A stretch of 64,000 nucleotides of DNA from Photobacterium sp. GJ3 (GTDB lineage Bacteria > Pseudomonadota > Gammaproteobacteria > Enterobacterales > Vibrionaceae): contig NZ_CP073578.1 of NCBI RefSeq assembly GCF_018199995.1, positions 558,001 to 622,000 on the forward strand, given 5' to 3'. The position numbers and the translations under genes are program-made. Shown piece after piece: positions 55,106 to 64,000 of the stretch (its first letter is position 1; the number at the start of each line of letters is the position of its first letter). A model generated the notes under the pieces. It searched no databases. It was not told the origin of the DNA and worked only from the letters and a program-made list of their open reading frames with translations.

Positions 55106-58100
55106 ATGAAAATACTGGTTTTGAGAGGCGAGAATCTCGCCAGCCTGCAAACACAGTTCGAGATCGATTTTGCCAACGGGCGGCTGGGGGAAGCCGGTCT
55201 GTTTGCGATTACCGGAAAAACCGGTGCCGGAAAATCTACGCTGTTGGATGCGGTCTGTCTGGCGCTGTACGACCGCATGCCGCGTCTGCAATCGAATAAA
55301 AAGAACGATGCAGAGATTGGCCGGGGTGAAGATGACAACCGCCTCAAAGCCAATGACGTTCGCAGCATCCTTTCCCGGGGCAAGGCAGAAGCTTTTGCTG
55401 AGGTGGATTTTCAGGCTAATGACGGCACGCAGTGGCGGGCACGCTGGCAGGTGCGCCGGGCCCGAGGCAACGCGGAAGGGCGGATTCAGCCTGCGGAGCA
55501 GTGGCTGGAAAATCTTGAATCGGGGCAGCGTTTTGCGGGGAAGAAACAGGAAGTTCAGGCAGAAATTGAGCGGTTAATTGGCCTGACGTTCGATCAGTTT
55601 CGCCGGGCAGTGATGCTGCCGCAGGGCGAATTCGCTGCTTTTCTGAAAGCCGGAGCGGATGACCGGGCTGCCCTGCTCGAAAAGATGACGGGCGGGGAAA
55701 TCTATGGCCGTTTATCCGTTGCGGCCTTTGAAAAAGCCCGAGAAGAAAAACAGAAACTGAATCAGTTGCAGGAAAAACTGGGAGATATTGCGCTCCTCAG
55801 CGATGCAGAAAAACAGGCGCTGGATGAAGCGATCGCGGTCCTGAAAGCCCAGTTGACGGCCAGCGAGAAGCGGCTGGCTGAACTCGGGCAACATCAGCAG
55901 GCGATGGTGCATCAGGCGGCTTTGCAGCTGCGGGTCACCCAGAGCCAGCAGGCACTGGCGGAGACCCACGTGCAGTGCGAACAGGCCGCCCCCCGCAGCG
56001 CGTATCTGGCGCAGCTGGAAAAAGCCCAGCCCGCACGGGCAGATTTTATGCTGCTGAATCAGTCAAGATTGCAAATAGAACGGCTGGAAAAATCGCAGGT
56101 CACCGCGCAGCTGGCTCTGGACAGTCATCAGCAGCAGCGGATTCAGGCTGATGCCGCGGCTGAACAGGCGCAAGCGGCGCTGCTGAAGGTACAACAGGAC
56201 TGGCAGACGTTTGAGCCCAAGCTGAAACAGGCCCATCTGCTGGATCAGAAAAAAGAAGGTCTGGAACAGCAGCAACAGATTTACCGGCAGGAAATGCAGT
56301 CGTTGCAGCAGCAACTAAATCAGGAAAATGAAAACTGCCAGCGTTTGCAGGCGGAACAGCAAGCGCTTGAAGCGCAAGGTCAGCAGCTCGCTGTCCGGCT
56401 GGAACAGCATCAGGCGCTGGCCGCCGTGGCTGAGCAACATGCGTCGGTGCAAGATAATCTGAAGCAATACCTGAGTGCTCACCGGGCGATGAGCCGGATC
56501 AAGCATGAGCGTCAGCTCGGATTGCAGGAGCAACAGACTTATCAGCAGCAGAGCAGCACGCTGAATCAGGAAAGCGAACACCTGCTGACTCAGAAGCAGG
56601 CTTTGACACAGCAATTGGCGGCTCTGGATATCAATGCGCTGGAAGCGGCTCAGGCGCAAAGTCAGCAAGCGTATCGTCTGAGCCAGCAACGATTGGATGG
56701 TTTACGCCAGCTGATGGCGCAGGCGCAGGAATGGAGCAGTTTGCTGGAGCGGGAGGGACGGCTGACGCAGGAGCTGCAGGAACTGAGCCAGGCCCGGCAA
56801 ACGGCCGAACAACGACTCGAGGTGCTGAGCCCGGAACTGGCTCAGATTCATGTCCGCATTGAAGAATCGGATTATCAGTTGCAGCAGAACCGGGCTGTAC
56901 TGCAATTGACCGATTATCGCAGTTTACTGAAACCGGGGGAGCCCTGTCCGCTGTGTGGCGGCGCGGATCATCCTTACGCAGCCCAGCATCCTGTGGTGGA
57001 AAGTCTGCTCGATCAGCAGCAACAGCGTCGTCAGGCACTGGCAAAAACCGCGCAGCAACTGGAGGGGGAACGCCATCATCTTGAACAGTTGCTGCCGCAG
57101 CATGCCCAGCGTTTGGCCGTGATTCAGGATGAGCTGGCCAGTCTTCAGGTGGTGTCCGCCAAGGCTGCAACCCAGATTGGTCAGCAGGCGCTGTCACTGG
57201 AGATTTCGCTTGCCGCAGACATCAGCGGGGAAGAACTGCGGACGCAATGGCAGGGATGGCAGCAGGAAGCCGAACAGCTTCATTTGCAGATGAAACAACT
57301 GCAGCATCAAGATGAAATCAGCCAGGATCAGATCCGGCAAGGCCGGGCACTGGAGCAGCAGATCCAGCAACTGGTTCAGGCGGCATCACAGCTGTCTGAG
57401 CAAAAACATCAGCTCGATCAGATCGAAGCGGGCAGACAGGCACGTCTGGCGGCTTTGGATGAGCAGCAGCAGGAACAGCAGCAGGTGCTCAAGCACAGGG
57501 CAGAGGCGCTGAATCTGCCGTTCGGTGGGGAAGTCTGGTTGACAGGGCTTCGGGAGTTGGGCGAGGAGCAATATCTGCTGCAACTGAATCAGCAGGTGGC
57601 GGATTACCGGCAATGGCAGCAGGCGCGGCTCACAACCGAAAAGCAATTGCACGAACTGGCCCCCCGTATTGCTCAGAGTCAGACGCAACGACAAAACCTG
57701 CACAAGCAACATCAGGAGATAGCACAGAAACAGAGCGCTTTGTCGCATGACATCCAGCAGTTGTGGCAGACGCGACTGGCCTTGGTCGGTGAGCAGCCAC
57801 TTGCGCCATTAGAGGCGCAGCATCAGGCACTGATTGAAAATGCCCGACGGGCAGTCACCACCAGTGAGCAGCAGCAGCGACAGACCGGTGAAGCCTGTGC
57901 TGCTGCACATTCGGCGTTGCACAGCCTTCAGCAGCAGTTGAACGAAGCACAGGCCGAATCAGAGCGCGTGCATCAGCAATGGCAGGACTGGCACCAGAAA
58001 CTGGGGATGGATGCTGCGGAACTGGTGGCCTTGCTCAGCCGGGAGGAATCCTGGGTGGCTCAGGAAAAAGCGGCCTTGCAAGCGCTGGATCAGGCGCAGG

Positions 58101-58870
58101 CGGATGCCCGGACCCGATTATCTGAGCGCGAGCACGCGCTCGAAGAACATCAGCCGAAGGTGGTGGCTGCGACGGCTTGGTTCGTCGCACAGGATATCCC
58201 GATGGAGGCTGCGCAGCAGGAAGCCTGCCAAGCCCGGTGGCTTGAAGAGAAACATCTGCTGGAGGAGCAGCATTTCAGCAAGCGTCAGCAACGGACCCAG
58301 GCCGAACAGGCCGAGCAGCAGGCGGGAGCGCTGACCACGCAGTTACAGCAGCAGCAGGCGCAAACCGAGCTCTGGCTGAATATCAGTGAGCTGATCGGTT
58401 CTTCTACCGGCGATAAATTCCGTAAGCTAGCCCAAGGGCTGACCTTGCAGCAACTGGTGCTGCTGGCAAACGAACATTTGCAGGATCTGGCACCGCGTTA
58501 TGCCCTGCAGCCTGTGCCGGGCAGCCCGCTGGCCCTGCAGGTGATCGATCATGATATGGGCGACGAAGTACGCAGTGTCGAGTCCCTGTCCGGTGGCGAG
58601 AGCTTTCTGGTGTCGCTGTCGCTGGCATTGGGTCTGGCGTCGCTGGCGGCTGATACCCGTCAGTTGGGCTCACTCTTTATTGATGAAGGCTTCGGGACGC
58701 TGGATCCGGACAGTCTGGAGATGGCGCTGGCCTGTCTGGATGCATTGCAGGCCGATGGCCGTCAGATTGGGGTGATATCCCATGTTGGGACACTGGTTGA
58801 GCGCATTGGCGTTCAGGTGGCCGTTGAGGCGATGGGCGGCGGCCGAAGCCGGGTCAAAGTCACAGGTTGA
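55106..58870 (+). CDS. sbcC: exonuclease SbcCD subunit C
   Basis: SbcC (Rad50 type) is the ATPase arm of SbcCD. The 1254-aa protein has Walker A ITGKTGAGKSTLLDAV near residue 33. The zinc hook GEPCPLCGGADH is near residue 613. The C-terminal half-site has SLSGGESFLVSLSLALGL and LFIDEGFGTLDPDS. The coiled coils are extremely Gln-rich, and the protein is about 200 residues longer than E. coli SbcC (1048). The frame is intact. Confidence 0.95.
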   Translation: MKILVLRGENLASLQTQFEIDFANGRLGEAGLFAITGKTGAGKSTLLDAVCLALYDRMPRLQSNKKNDAEIGRGEDDNRLKANDVRSILSRGKAEAFAEVDFQANDGTQWRARWQVRRARGNAEGRIQPAEQWLENLESGQRFAGKKQEVQAEIERLIGLTFDQFRRAVMLPQGEFAAFLKAGADDRAALLEKMTGGEIYGRLSVAAFEKAREEKQKLNQLQEKLGDIALLSDAEKQALDEAIAVLKAQLTASEKRLAELGQHQQAMVHQAALQLRVTQSQQALAETHVQCEQAAPRSAYLAQLEKAQPARADFMLLNQSRLQIERLEKSQVTAQLALDSHQQQRIQADAAAEQAQAALLKVQQDWQTFEPKLKQAHLLDQKKEGLEQQQQIYRQEMQSLQQQLNQENENCQRLQAEQQALEAQGQQLAVRLEQHQALAAVAEQHASVQDNLKQYLSAHRAMSRIKHERQLGLQEQQTYQQQSSTLNQESEHLLTQKQALTQQLAALDINALEAAQAQSQQAYRLSQQRLDGLRQLMAQAQEWSSLLEREGRLTQELQELSQARQTAEQRLEVLSPELAQIHVRIEESDYQLQQNRAVLQLTDYRSLLKPGEPCPLCGGADHPYAAQHPVVESLLDQQQQRRQALAKTAQQLEGERHHLEQLLPQHAQRLAVIQDELASLQVVSAKAATQIGQQALSLEISLAADISGEELRTQWQGWQQEAEQLHLQMKQLQHQDEISQDQIRQGRALEQQIQQLVQAASQLSEQKHQLDQIEAGRQARLAALDEQQQEQQQVLKHRAEALNLPFGGEVWLTGLRELGEEQYLLQLNQQVADYRQWQQARLTTEKQLHELAPRIAQSQTQRQNLHKQHQEIAQKQSALSHDIQQLWQTRLALVGEQPLAPLEAQHQALIENARRAVTTSEQQQRQTGEACAAAHSALHSLQQQLNEAQAESERVHQQWQDWHQKLGMDAAELVALLSREESWVAQEKAALQALDQAQADARTRLSEREHALEEHQPKVVAATAWFVAQDIPMEAAQQEACQARWLEEKHLLEEQHFSKRQQRTQAEQAEQQAGALTTQLQQQQAQTELWLNISELIGSSTGDKFRKLAQGLTLQQLVLLANEHLQDLAPRYALQPVPGSPLALQVIDHDMGDEVRSVESLSGGESFLVSLSLALGLASLAADTRQLGSLFIDEGFGTLDPDSLEMALACLDALQADGRQIGVISHVGTLVERIGVQVAVEAMGGGRSRVKVTG

Positions 58871-58930
58871 CGAGGCTTGAACAGCATAAGATGACAGTTT
58901 AATAGCAATCCCATTAAGCTTTTCGCCGAC

Positions 58931-58950
58931 GGGTCACAAAAGTGTCATAC
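58931..58950 (+). promoter_or_regulatory. Pho box upstream of phoB
   Basis: GTCAC (58933-58937) and GTCAT (58944-58948) are direct repeats 11 bp apart in GGGTCACAAAAGTGTCATAC, as in the PhoB consensus CTGTCATAWAWCTGTCAY. It lies 53 bp before phoB and supports autoregulation under phosphate limitation. Confidence 0.8.
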
Positions 58951-59002
58951 TTTATTCGGATAATGGCGCCCGACAGAGAGCTACGACTTAGGTATCGAAA
59001 CT

Positions 59003-59692
59003 ATGGTTAAACGGATTCTTGTGGTTGAGGATGAAGCACCAATCCGCGAAATGTTGTGCTTTGTACTGGAACAGAAAGGCTATCAGGCCATTGAAGCGGA
59101 AGATTACGATTCAGCACTGGAAAAGATCAACGAACCTTTTCCTGAGCTGATCCTGCTCGACTGGATGTTACCGGGCGGCTCCGGGATCAACCTGATCAAG
59201 CACCTCAAGCGTGATGAAGTCACCCGGAACATCCCGGTTGTGATGCTGACGGCTCGCGGTGAGGAAGAAGATAAAGTCCGCGGACTGGAAGTGGGTGCGG
59301 ATGACTACATCACCAAGCCTTTCTCTCCGAAAGAGCTGATGGCACGTTTGAAAGCGGTGATGCGTCGTGTATCTCCGACATCGCTGGATGATGTGATTGA
59401 CGTGCAGGGGCTGAAACTCGATCCGGTGTCGCACCGCGTGACGTCGAATGATGAGCCGCTGGACATGGGACCAACAGAGTTCAAGATGCTGCATTTCTTT
59501 ATGACGCATCAGGAGCGGGTTTACAGCCGTGAGCAGCTGCTGAACAATGTCTGGGGCACCAATGTGTATGTGGAAGACCGGACGGTTGACGTTCATATCC
59601 GCCGACTGCGCAAAGCGTTGGAGTCAGGCGGTCACGATAAAATGGTGCAGACTGTGCGCGGCGCAGGGTACCGCTTTTCCACAAGGATTTAA
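59003..59692 (+). CDS. phoB: phosphate regulon response regulator PhoB
   Basis: PhoB activates phosphate-starvation genes when phosphorylated by PhoR. The 229-aa protein has a receiver domain ([10 protein letters not shown], phosphoacceptor Asp in [35 protein letters not shown]). An OmpR-type winged helix follows ([28 protein letters not shown]). The length equals E. coli PhoB. It is followed by phoR after 121 bp. Confidence 0.97.
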   Translation: MVKRILVVEDEAPIREMLCFVLEQKGYQAIEAEDYDSALEKINEPFPELILLDWMLPGGSGINLIKHLKRDEVTRNIPVVMLTARGEEEDKVRGLEVGADDYITKPFSPKELMARLKAVMRRVSPTSLDDVIDVQGLKLDPVSHRVTSNDEPLDMGPTEFKMLHFFMTHQERVYSREQLLNNVWGTNVYVEDRTVDVHIRRLRKALESGGHDKMVQTVRGAGYRFSTRI

Positions 59693-59813
59693 CTGCCGGT
59701 TTGAACCGCTGCAATTTTTGTATTTCGTTTCTGAAGCGGTTCCGGAACGCTGAAAAAAGCCAGAAGTTGGATGTCCGGTTGTCGCCGACCGCAACTGCTG
59801 GTGGGAGACATTA

Positions 59814-61118
59814 ATGGTAGAACGTTTGTCCTGGAAAAAGCTGGTCAGAGAACTGGCTTTTTTTTATTTGCCCTGGGTAATTCTGGGCCTGATCTTCGGC
59901 GATATGCCTTGGTTTTTGCTGGCTGCCAGCTGGATCTTGCTGGGCTGGCATTGCCACAACCAGCTGAAAATGTCGCACTGGCTTTGGACGGACCGGAGTC
60001 TGACACCGCCGTCCGGTTCCGGCAGCTGGGAACCGCTGTTTAACGGCATTTATCGCTTACAGCAACGGAACCGCCGTCGTCGCCGGGAACTGGCAACCCT
60101 GATCCGTCGATTCCGCAACGGGGCAGAATCCCTGCCGGATGCCGTGGTGGTCTTTCGCAGTGAAGGCAATATTGTCTGGTGTAATAAGCTGGCTCAGGAT
60201 CAACTGGGTTTACGCTGGCCGGATGATGCCGGTCAGCCAGTCAGCAACCTGCTGCGGAGCCCGGATTTTGTGCGTTATCTGGCGCGTCAGGATTTTGAGG
60301 ATCCGCTGGAAATCACTTCTCCGCTGAATTACGACCGCACCCTCGAGCTGCGGATTATGCGTTACACCGAAGGGGAATACCTGATGGTGGTGCGGGATGT
60401 ATCTCAGCTGAAACAGCTGGAAGGCATGCGCCGCAATTTCTTTGCTAACGTTTCTCACGAGCTGCGTACGCCGATGACGGTCCTGCAGGGGTATCTGGAA
60501 ATGTCCCGTGATCCGGAAATGCTGATCGGTCCGATGTGGGAAAAAGCCCATGGTGTGATGACGGAGCAGCTCACCCGGATGAATTCGCTGGTTGAGCAAC
60601 TGCTGACGCTGTCTAAAATCGAAGCGGCACCGAACCTGGAACTGGATGAGCGTGTCGATGTGCCCGCCATGCTGGATGTTCTGGAGAAAGAAGCGATCTC
60701 GCTCAGTGGTGATAAAGATCAGGTGTTTGAGTTTGAGGTGGATGAAGCACTGCATGTTCTGGGCGATGCGGACCAGCTGCGCAGTGCCATTTCAAACCTG
60801 GTGTACAACGCGGTGAAGCACACGCCGCCGCAGTGTAAAGTCAGTGTGCGCTGGTTCCTGTCATCAAAAGGGCCGCGCCTGGAAGTGACCGACACGGGCA
60901 GTGGGATCGAACCGCAACATATTCATCGTCTGACCGAGCGCTTTTACCGGGTTGATAAAGCCCGTTCCCGCGAAACCGGGGGCAGTGGCCTCGGACTGGC
61001 GATCGTGAAACATGCTCTCAGCCATCATGACACATTCTTAGAAATTCAAAGTGTGGTGGGAGAAGGCAGTACATTTTCGTTCACATTGCCGCAGCGACTG
61101 GTTGCGAAAGCCGCCTGA
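59814..61118 (+). CDS. phoR: phosphate regulon sensor histidine kinase PhoR
   Basis: PhoR senses phosphate status through the Pst system and phosphorylates PhoB. The 434-aa protein has two closely spaced N-terminal membrane segments and a PAS region ([19 protein letters not shown]). The HisKA box is [20 protein letters not shown], with the phosphoacceptor His. The ATPase N, G1 and G2 boxes are [17 protein letters not shown] and [12 protein letters not shown]. There is no large periplasmic domain, as usual for PhoR. Confidence 0.97.
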   Translation: MVERLSWKKLVRELAFFYLPWVILGLIFGDMPWFLLAASWILLGWHCHNQLKMSHWLWTDRSLTPPSGSGSWEPLFNGIYRLQQRNRRRRRELATLIRRFRNGAESLPDAVVVFRSEGNIVWCNKLAQDQLGLRWPDDAGQPVSNLLRSPDFVRYLARQDFEDPLEITSPLNYDRTLELRIMRYTEGEYLMVVRDVSQLKQLEGMRRNFFANVSHELRTPMTVLQGYLEMSRDPEMLIGPMWEKAHGVMTEQLTRMNSLVEQLLTLSKIEAAPNLELDERVDVPAMLDVLEKEAISLSGDKDQVFEFEVDEALHVLGDADQLRSAISNLVYNAVKHTPPQCKVSVRWFLSSKGPRLEVTDTGSGIEPQHIHRLTERFYRVDKARSRETGGSGLGLAIVKHALSHHDTFLEIQSVVGEGSTFSFTLPQRLVAKAA

Positions 61119-61167
61119 AGCGAGGATAGTGTGCGACGGCTGAATCGAGGAGGGGACAGAGCGGTCC

Positions 61168-62177
61168 ATGAAATGCAGAGGGCAGAGTGTGAAGAGCAGT
61201 TGGATTGGACTGGGATTGCTGGGGTCGTGAGTTCAGGTCTGGCCTGGGCAGGCAATGATATTCAGGCGTCAACTGCGCCGGAATGGCCGGTGTACCAACC
61301 CGTGGCTGAGATTCAGGGAACCCTGAGTTCCGTTGGCTCTGATACGTTTGCGAATTTGATGACTTACTGGTCCGAAGCATTTCGCCACCTCTATCCGCAG
61401 GTCAATATTCAGGTACAGGCGATCGGTTCCTCGGCAGCGCCAACGGCTTTAACAGAAGCAACGGCGCAACTGGGGCCGATGAGCCGTCCGATGAAGACCA
61501 AAGAAATCGCGGCATTTGAACAAAATTACGGTTACAAACCCACCCCAGTTCGGGTCGCCATTGATGCGCTCGCTGTGTTTGTCCATGAAGATAATCCGTT
61601 GCCGGGTCTGCGTTTTCAGCAAATTGATGCCATGTTTTCCCGGACCCTGCGGTGTGGCGGCAATCGCCAAATTACGCACTGGGGGCAGCTGGGGCTGACG
61701 GGACGCTGGGCCATGCGGGATATTCAGCGGTTTGGCCGGAATTCTGTCTCTGGGACATACGGTTATTTTAAGCAAAAAGCCTTGTGTAACGGCGATTTCC
61801 GGAATGATGTCAACGAGCAGCCGGGGTCGGCATCTGTGGTTCAGTCAGTGTCGACTTCTCTCAATGCGATTGGCTATTCAGGCATTGGTTACCGGACCAC
61901 GGGGATACGCGCCATTCCAGTCGCTCAGGGGGATGGGCCGTTTGTGGCCGCGACGCATGAGAACGTCGCCAACGGGAGCTATCCGCTCGCACGTTATCTC
62001 TATATTTATATCAATCAGGTGCCGGGTAAGCCGTTGCCAAAACTACAGGCAGAATTTCTGCGTTTTGTACTGTCGGCGCAGGGGCAGCAGCTGGTCGATA
62101 AAGATGGGTATGTGCCCTTACCACCAGCTGTCCTGGCCAGAGAACTGGCCGCGCTGGGGCTGACACCAGCCCATTAA
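61168..62177 (+). CDS. PstS-family phosphate-binding protein, apparent frameshift in signal peptide
   Basis: The body is a PstS-like periplasmic binding protein: [40 protein letters not shown], and a C-terminus [11 protein letters not shown]. The intact long frame (open from 61131) gives a start that is no signal peptide. From ATG 61168 another frame reads [19 protein letters not shown] and stops at TGA 61228. One extra G in the GGGG at 61221-61224 would join it to [16 protein letters not shown], a perfect Sec signal with cleavage after AWA. So the gene has either a real frameshift or a sequencing error. It follows phoR by 49 bp. Confidence 0.75.
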
Positions 62178-62229
62178 ACGTTGAGGTGAGTGCTGCGCAG
62201 GCAGGAAGATCACCCGCACAGCACGGGCT

Positions 62230-63738
62230 TCACACCATCTCTTCCGATGGACTGATGCTCAGCTCCCAGCCAGCTTTTCGCCAGTATTCCTGTTCTTTAT
62301 CCAGATCGGCAGCCAGCAGTCGGTTATTGGTCTGCCAGCCATCCGGTAAATTCAGTAACCATTTTTCTTTCTCTGCCGTCAGCACCATCGACGGCAGCGG
62401 CTCATCGGTGCGCTGGCCGTGCAGTGCGACCGCCAGACGCAGTGCCCGGATCATCGGATAAAGATGCTTGCGCTTAAATATGCTCAGCTCAGGCATTTCA
62501 TCGAGTTTGAGGGATTTGCGCTGGAAGCGGGCCAGTGTCGCCAGCACGGTCTGTTCTTCCAGATTAAAGCCGGGCATCGTACTGTGGCGCAGCAGATAAG
62601 CGGAGTGGCGGTGAAAACCGGGATAACTGATACTGAGCCCGACTTCGTGTAAAAGTGCGCCCCAGTTCAGCAGGGACACCAGATCCGCATGGGTGCTGCC
62701 AGCCGTCGCCTGTATGTAAATCTCTTTCGCCGTATCCCGGACCCGGGTTGCCTGATCGATATCCACATTATATTGCGTTGCCATCGCTGTAGCTGTCCGG
62801 ATCCGGATATCGCTGTGCCGGAAACGTTCTTCCATTTCATACAGCAGACCTTCACGTAATGCACCGTCCGAAAAGATCATCTGATCGATTTTTAAGGCAG
62901 TGAAGACTGCGCTCAGAATGGCGACGCCTGCGGCAAAGACCGGCTTCCGGTCATCTGGCAGACCGGGTAACGTCAGCTCGTCACTGTGTTTACAGGCGGT
63001 CACCAGCTTCACGACCTCTTCCAGCCGTTCTTTGCTGATGATGCCATCCGCATGGCCCTGCGCAATGATGACTTCCCGAATCGCTTTAATGGTGCCGGAA
63101 GCGCCGATGGCGGTATCCCAGCCCAGCCGTCGGTACCGACTGGCGATGCTCTCCATTTTTTGCAGCGCAGCCATGTGTGCCGCAGCCATCGCTTTGGGGG
63201 AGATCTTGCCTTTCGGGAAAAACTGCTGGTTGTAACTGACACAGCCCATGTGTTTGCTGTATTGCAGTTTGGGCTGAAATCCTTCACCGATGATCAGTTC
63301 CGTACTGCCGCCGCCGATATCAACGACCAGCTTCTGTCCCGGTTCATGCTGGGTATGTGCGACTCCCAGATAGATCAGCCGGGCTTCTTCTGTCCCGGCA
63401 ATAATTTCAATGGGGTAAGGCAGAACCCTTTCGGCACGTTTTAAAAAGACAGCGGCATTTCGGGCCTGACGCAAGGTATAGGTGGCGGCAATCCGGACAT
63501 TTTCAGGGTCAAATCCCTGAAGTCGTTCGGCAAACATCGCCAGACAACTCAGGCCGCGCTGAATGGCGGCCTGATCCAGTTCCATGTTGTCATTGAGGCC
63601 GTCAGCCAGATGAACCCGTTGTTTATGTCGGCTGACAATCTGCAGGCTGTGGCCGACCACCCGGGCAACCACCATATGGAAACTGTTGGAGCCCATATCG
63701 ATGGCGGCTATTTCTCGGGGACGATCGATTTCTATCAT
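62230..63738 (-). CDS. ppx: exopolyphosphatase
   Basis: Ppx removes terminal phosphates from polyphosphate. The 502-aa protein is of the Ppx/GppA family: [20 protein letters not shown] near the N-terminus, [15 protein letters not shown] and [14 protein letters not shown]-terminal HD-like domain follows, with [20 protein letters not shown]. The length is close to E. coli Ppx (513). Its ATG overlaps the ppk stop (ATGA), so the two form an operon. It converges on the pstS-like gene. Confidence 0.95.
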   Translation of the reverse strand: MIEIDRPREIAAIDMGSNSFHMVVARVVGHSLQIVSRHKQRVHLADGLNDNMELDQAAIQRGLSCLAMFAERLQGFDPENVRIAATYTLRQARNAAVFLKRAERVLPYPIEIIAGTEEARLIYLGVAHTQHEPGQKLVVDIGGGSTELIIGEGFQPKLQYSKHMGCVSYNQQFFPKGKISPKAMAAAHMAALQKMESIASRYRRLGWDTAIGASGTIKAIREVIIAQGHADGIISKERLEEVVKLVTACKHSDELTLPGLPDDRKPVFAAGVAILSAVFTALKIDQMIFSDGALREGLLYEMEERFRHSDIRIRTATAMATQYNVDIDQATRVRDTAKEIYIQATAGSTHADLVSLLNWGALLHEVGLSISYPGFHRHSAYLLRHSTMPGFNLEEQTVLATLARFQRKSLKLDEMPELSIFKRKHLYPMIRALRLAVALHGQRTDEPLPSMVLTAEKEKWLLNLPDGWQTNNRLLAADLDKEQEYWRKAGWELSISPSEEMV

Positions 63739-64000
63739 GCGGCGTTTTCGTTATTCTCTTGAGTGGCTTCAGCATCAGCCTTTCGGCTGGCTTCCTTTTG
63801 CAGCTTTTTTTCAGACTGCTTCAGATAATCGTAGATCTCAATCTGAGATCGGATCTTTCGTTTGTTGCCACGAGGCACGTAATTATTGCTCATCGACTTG
63901 TCCAGAATCCGGGCCTTGACCGTGTCTGAGAACTGGATATTGAGAATGTCGATGATCTTCTGTTTGAGCTCGGGCTGGCGGATCGGACAGCCGACTTCAA
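63735..64000 (-). CDS. ppk: polyphosphate kinase, C-terminal fragment
   Basis: The last 87 complete codons of a leftward gene are visible; the rest lies beyond the right edge. The text [35 protein letters not shown] and [11 protein letters not shown] matches the end of Ppk1, which makes polyphosphate from ATP. The tail is Lys/Glu/Ala-rich. The stop overlaps the ppx start by ATGA, the usual ppk-ppx operon. Confidence 0.88.
   Translation of the reverse strand, partial: EVGCPIRQPELKQKIIDILNIQFSDTVKARILDKSMSNNYVPRGNKRKIRSQIEIYDYLKQSEKKLQKEASRKADAEATQENNENAA

Overview
The window is chromosomal DNA of a marine gammaproteobacterium of the Vibrionaceae. The basis is gene order and protein sequence: nupC-deoCABD-ytjB/serB-PilZ-radA-ettA-slt-trpR-yjjX, then ssrA-smpB-ratA-rnfH-bamE-recN-nadK-grpE-dnaK-dnaJ-minor pilins, and finally phoBR-pstS-ppx-ppk. 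These are blocks I know from chromosome 1 of Vibrio relatives. Photobacterium or a near neighbour is my best guess at genus, but the sequence alone does not settle it.

Region by region. 1-2.2 kb: the first 597 codons of an ImpA/AcfD-type metalloprotease lipoprotein, leftward and cut by the window edge. 2.0-9.7 kb: a small unknown gene, a TatD hydrolase, and a nucleoside salvage block (nupC, XapX protein, deoC-deoA-deoB-deoD), with a CRP/CytR-like promoter before nupC and hairpins between the deo genes. 9.7-22.1 kb: housekeeping genes ytjB, serB, two PilZ (c-di-GMP) proteins, radA, ettA, slt, trpR and yjjX. Between trpR and yjjX lies a 1.2 kb non-coding array with eight copies of a composite repeat. 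22.2-25.9 kb: an XRE regulator with inverted-repeat candidate operators, a possible structured RNA, and an MscS-type channel.

25.9-34.8 kb: an accessory island at the 3' side of ssrA, the locus occupied by VPI-1 in V. cholerae. It carries a type I restriction-modification system (hsdR, hsdM, hsdS), a truncated PDDEXK-like gene, a GIY-YIG/DUF4357 protein, and an oppositely oriented three-gene cassette (72-aa protein, CxxC protein, beta-class DNA methyltransferase). A 65-bp copy of the ssrA terminator region lies at each end of the island (56/65 identical). I see no integrase.

34.8-44.2 kb: tmRNA, smpB, ratA-rnfH, bamE, recN (LexA box), nadK, grpE and dnaK-dnaJ (sigma-32-like promoters). 44.2-46.9 kb: type IV minor pilins. 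46.9-53.5 kb: DUF2218 protein, mepA, ferredoxin yfhL, an unlisted 57-aa membrane protein, trhP, the SPFH/NfeD pair and rdgC. 53.7-58.9 kb: sbcD-sbcC separated by a MITE-like element that begins at the sbcD stop codon. 58.9-64 kb: the phosphate regulon: Pho box, phoB-phoR, a PstS-type protein with an apparent frameshift in its signal peptide, then ppx-ppk on the other strand with ppk cut by the window edge.

Most of the window is conserved core genome. The accessory signals are the island at ssrA, the trpR-yjjX repeat array, the MITE and a few small genes.
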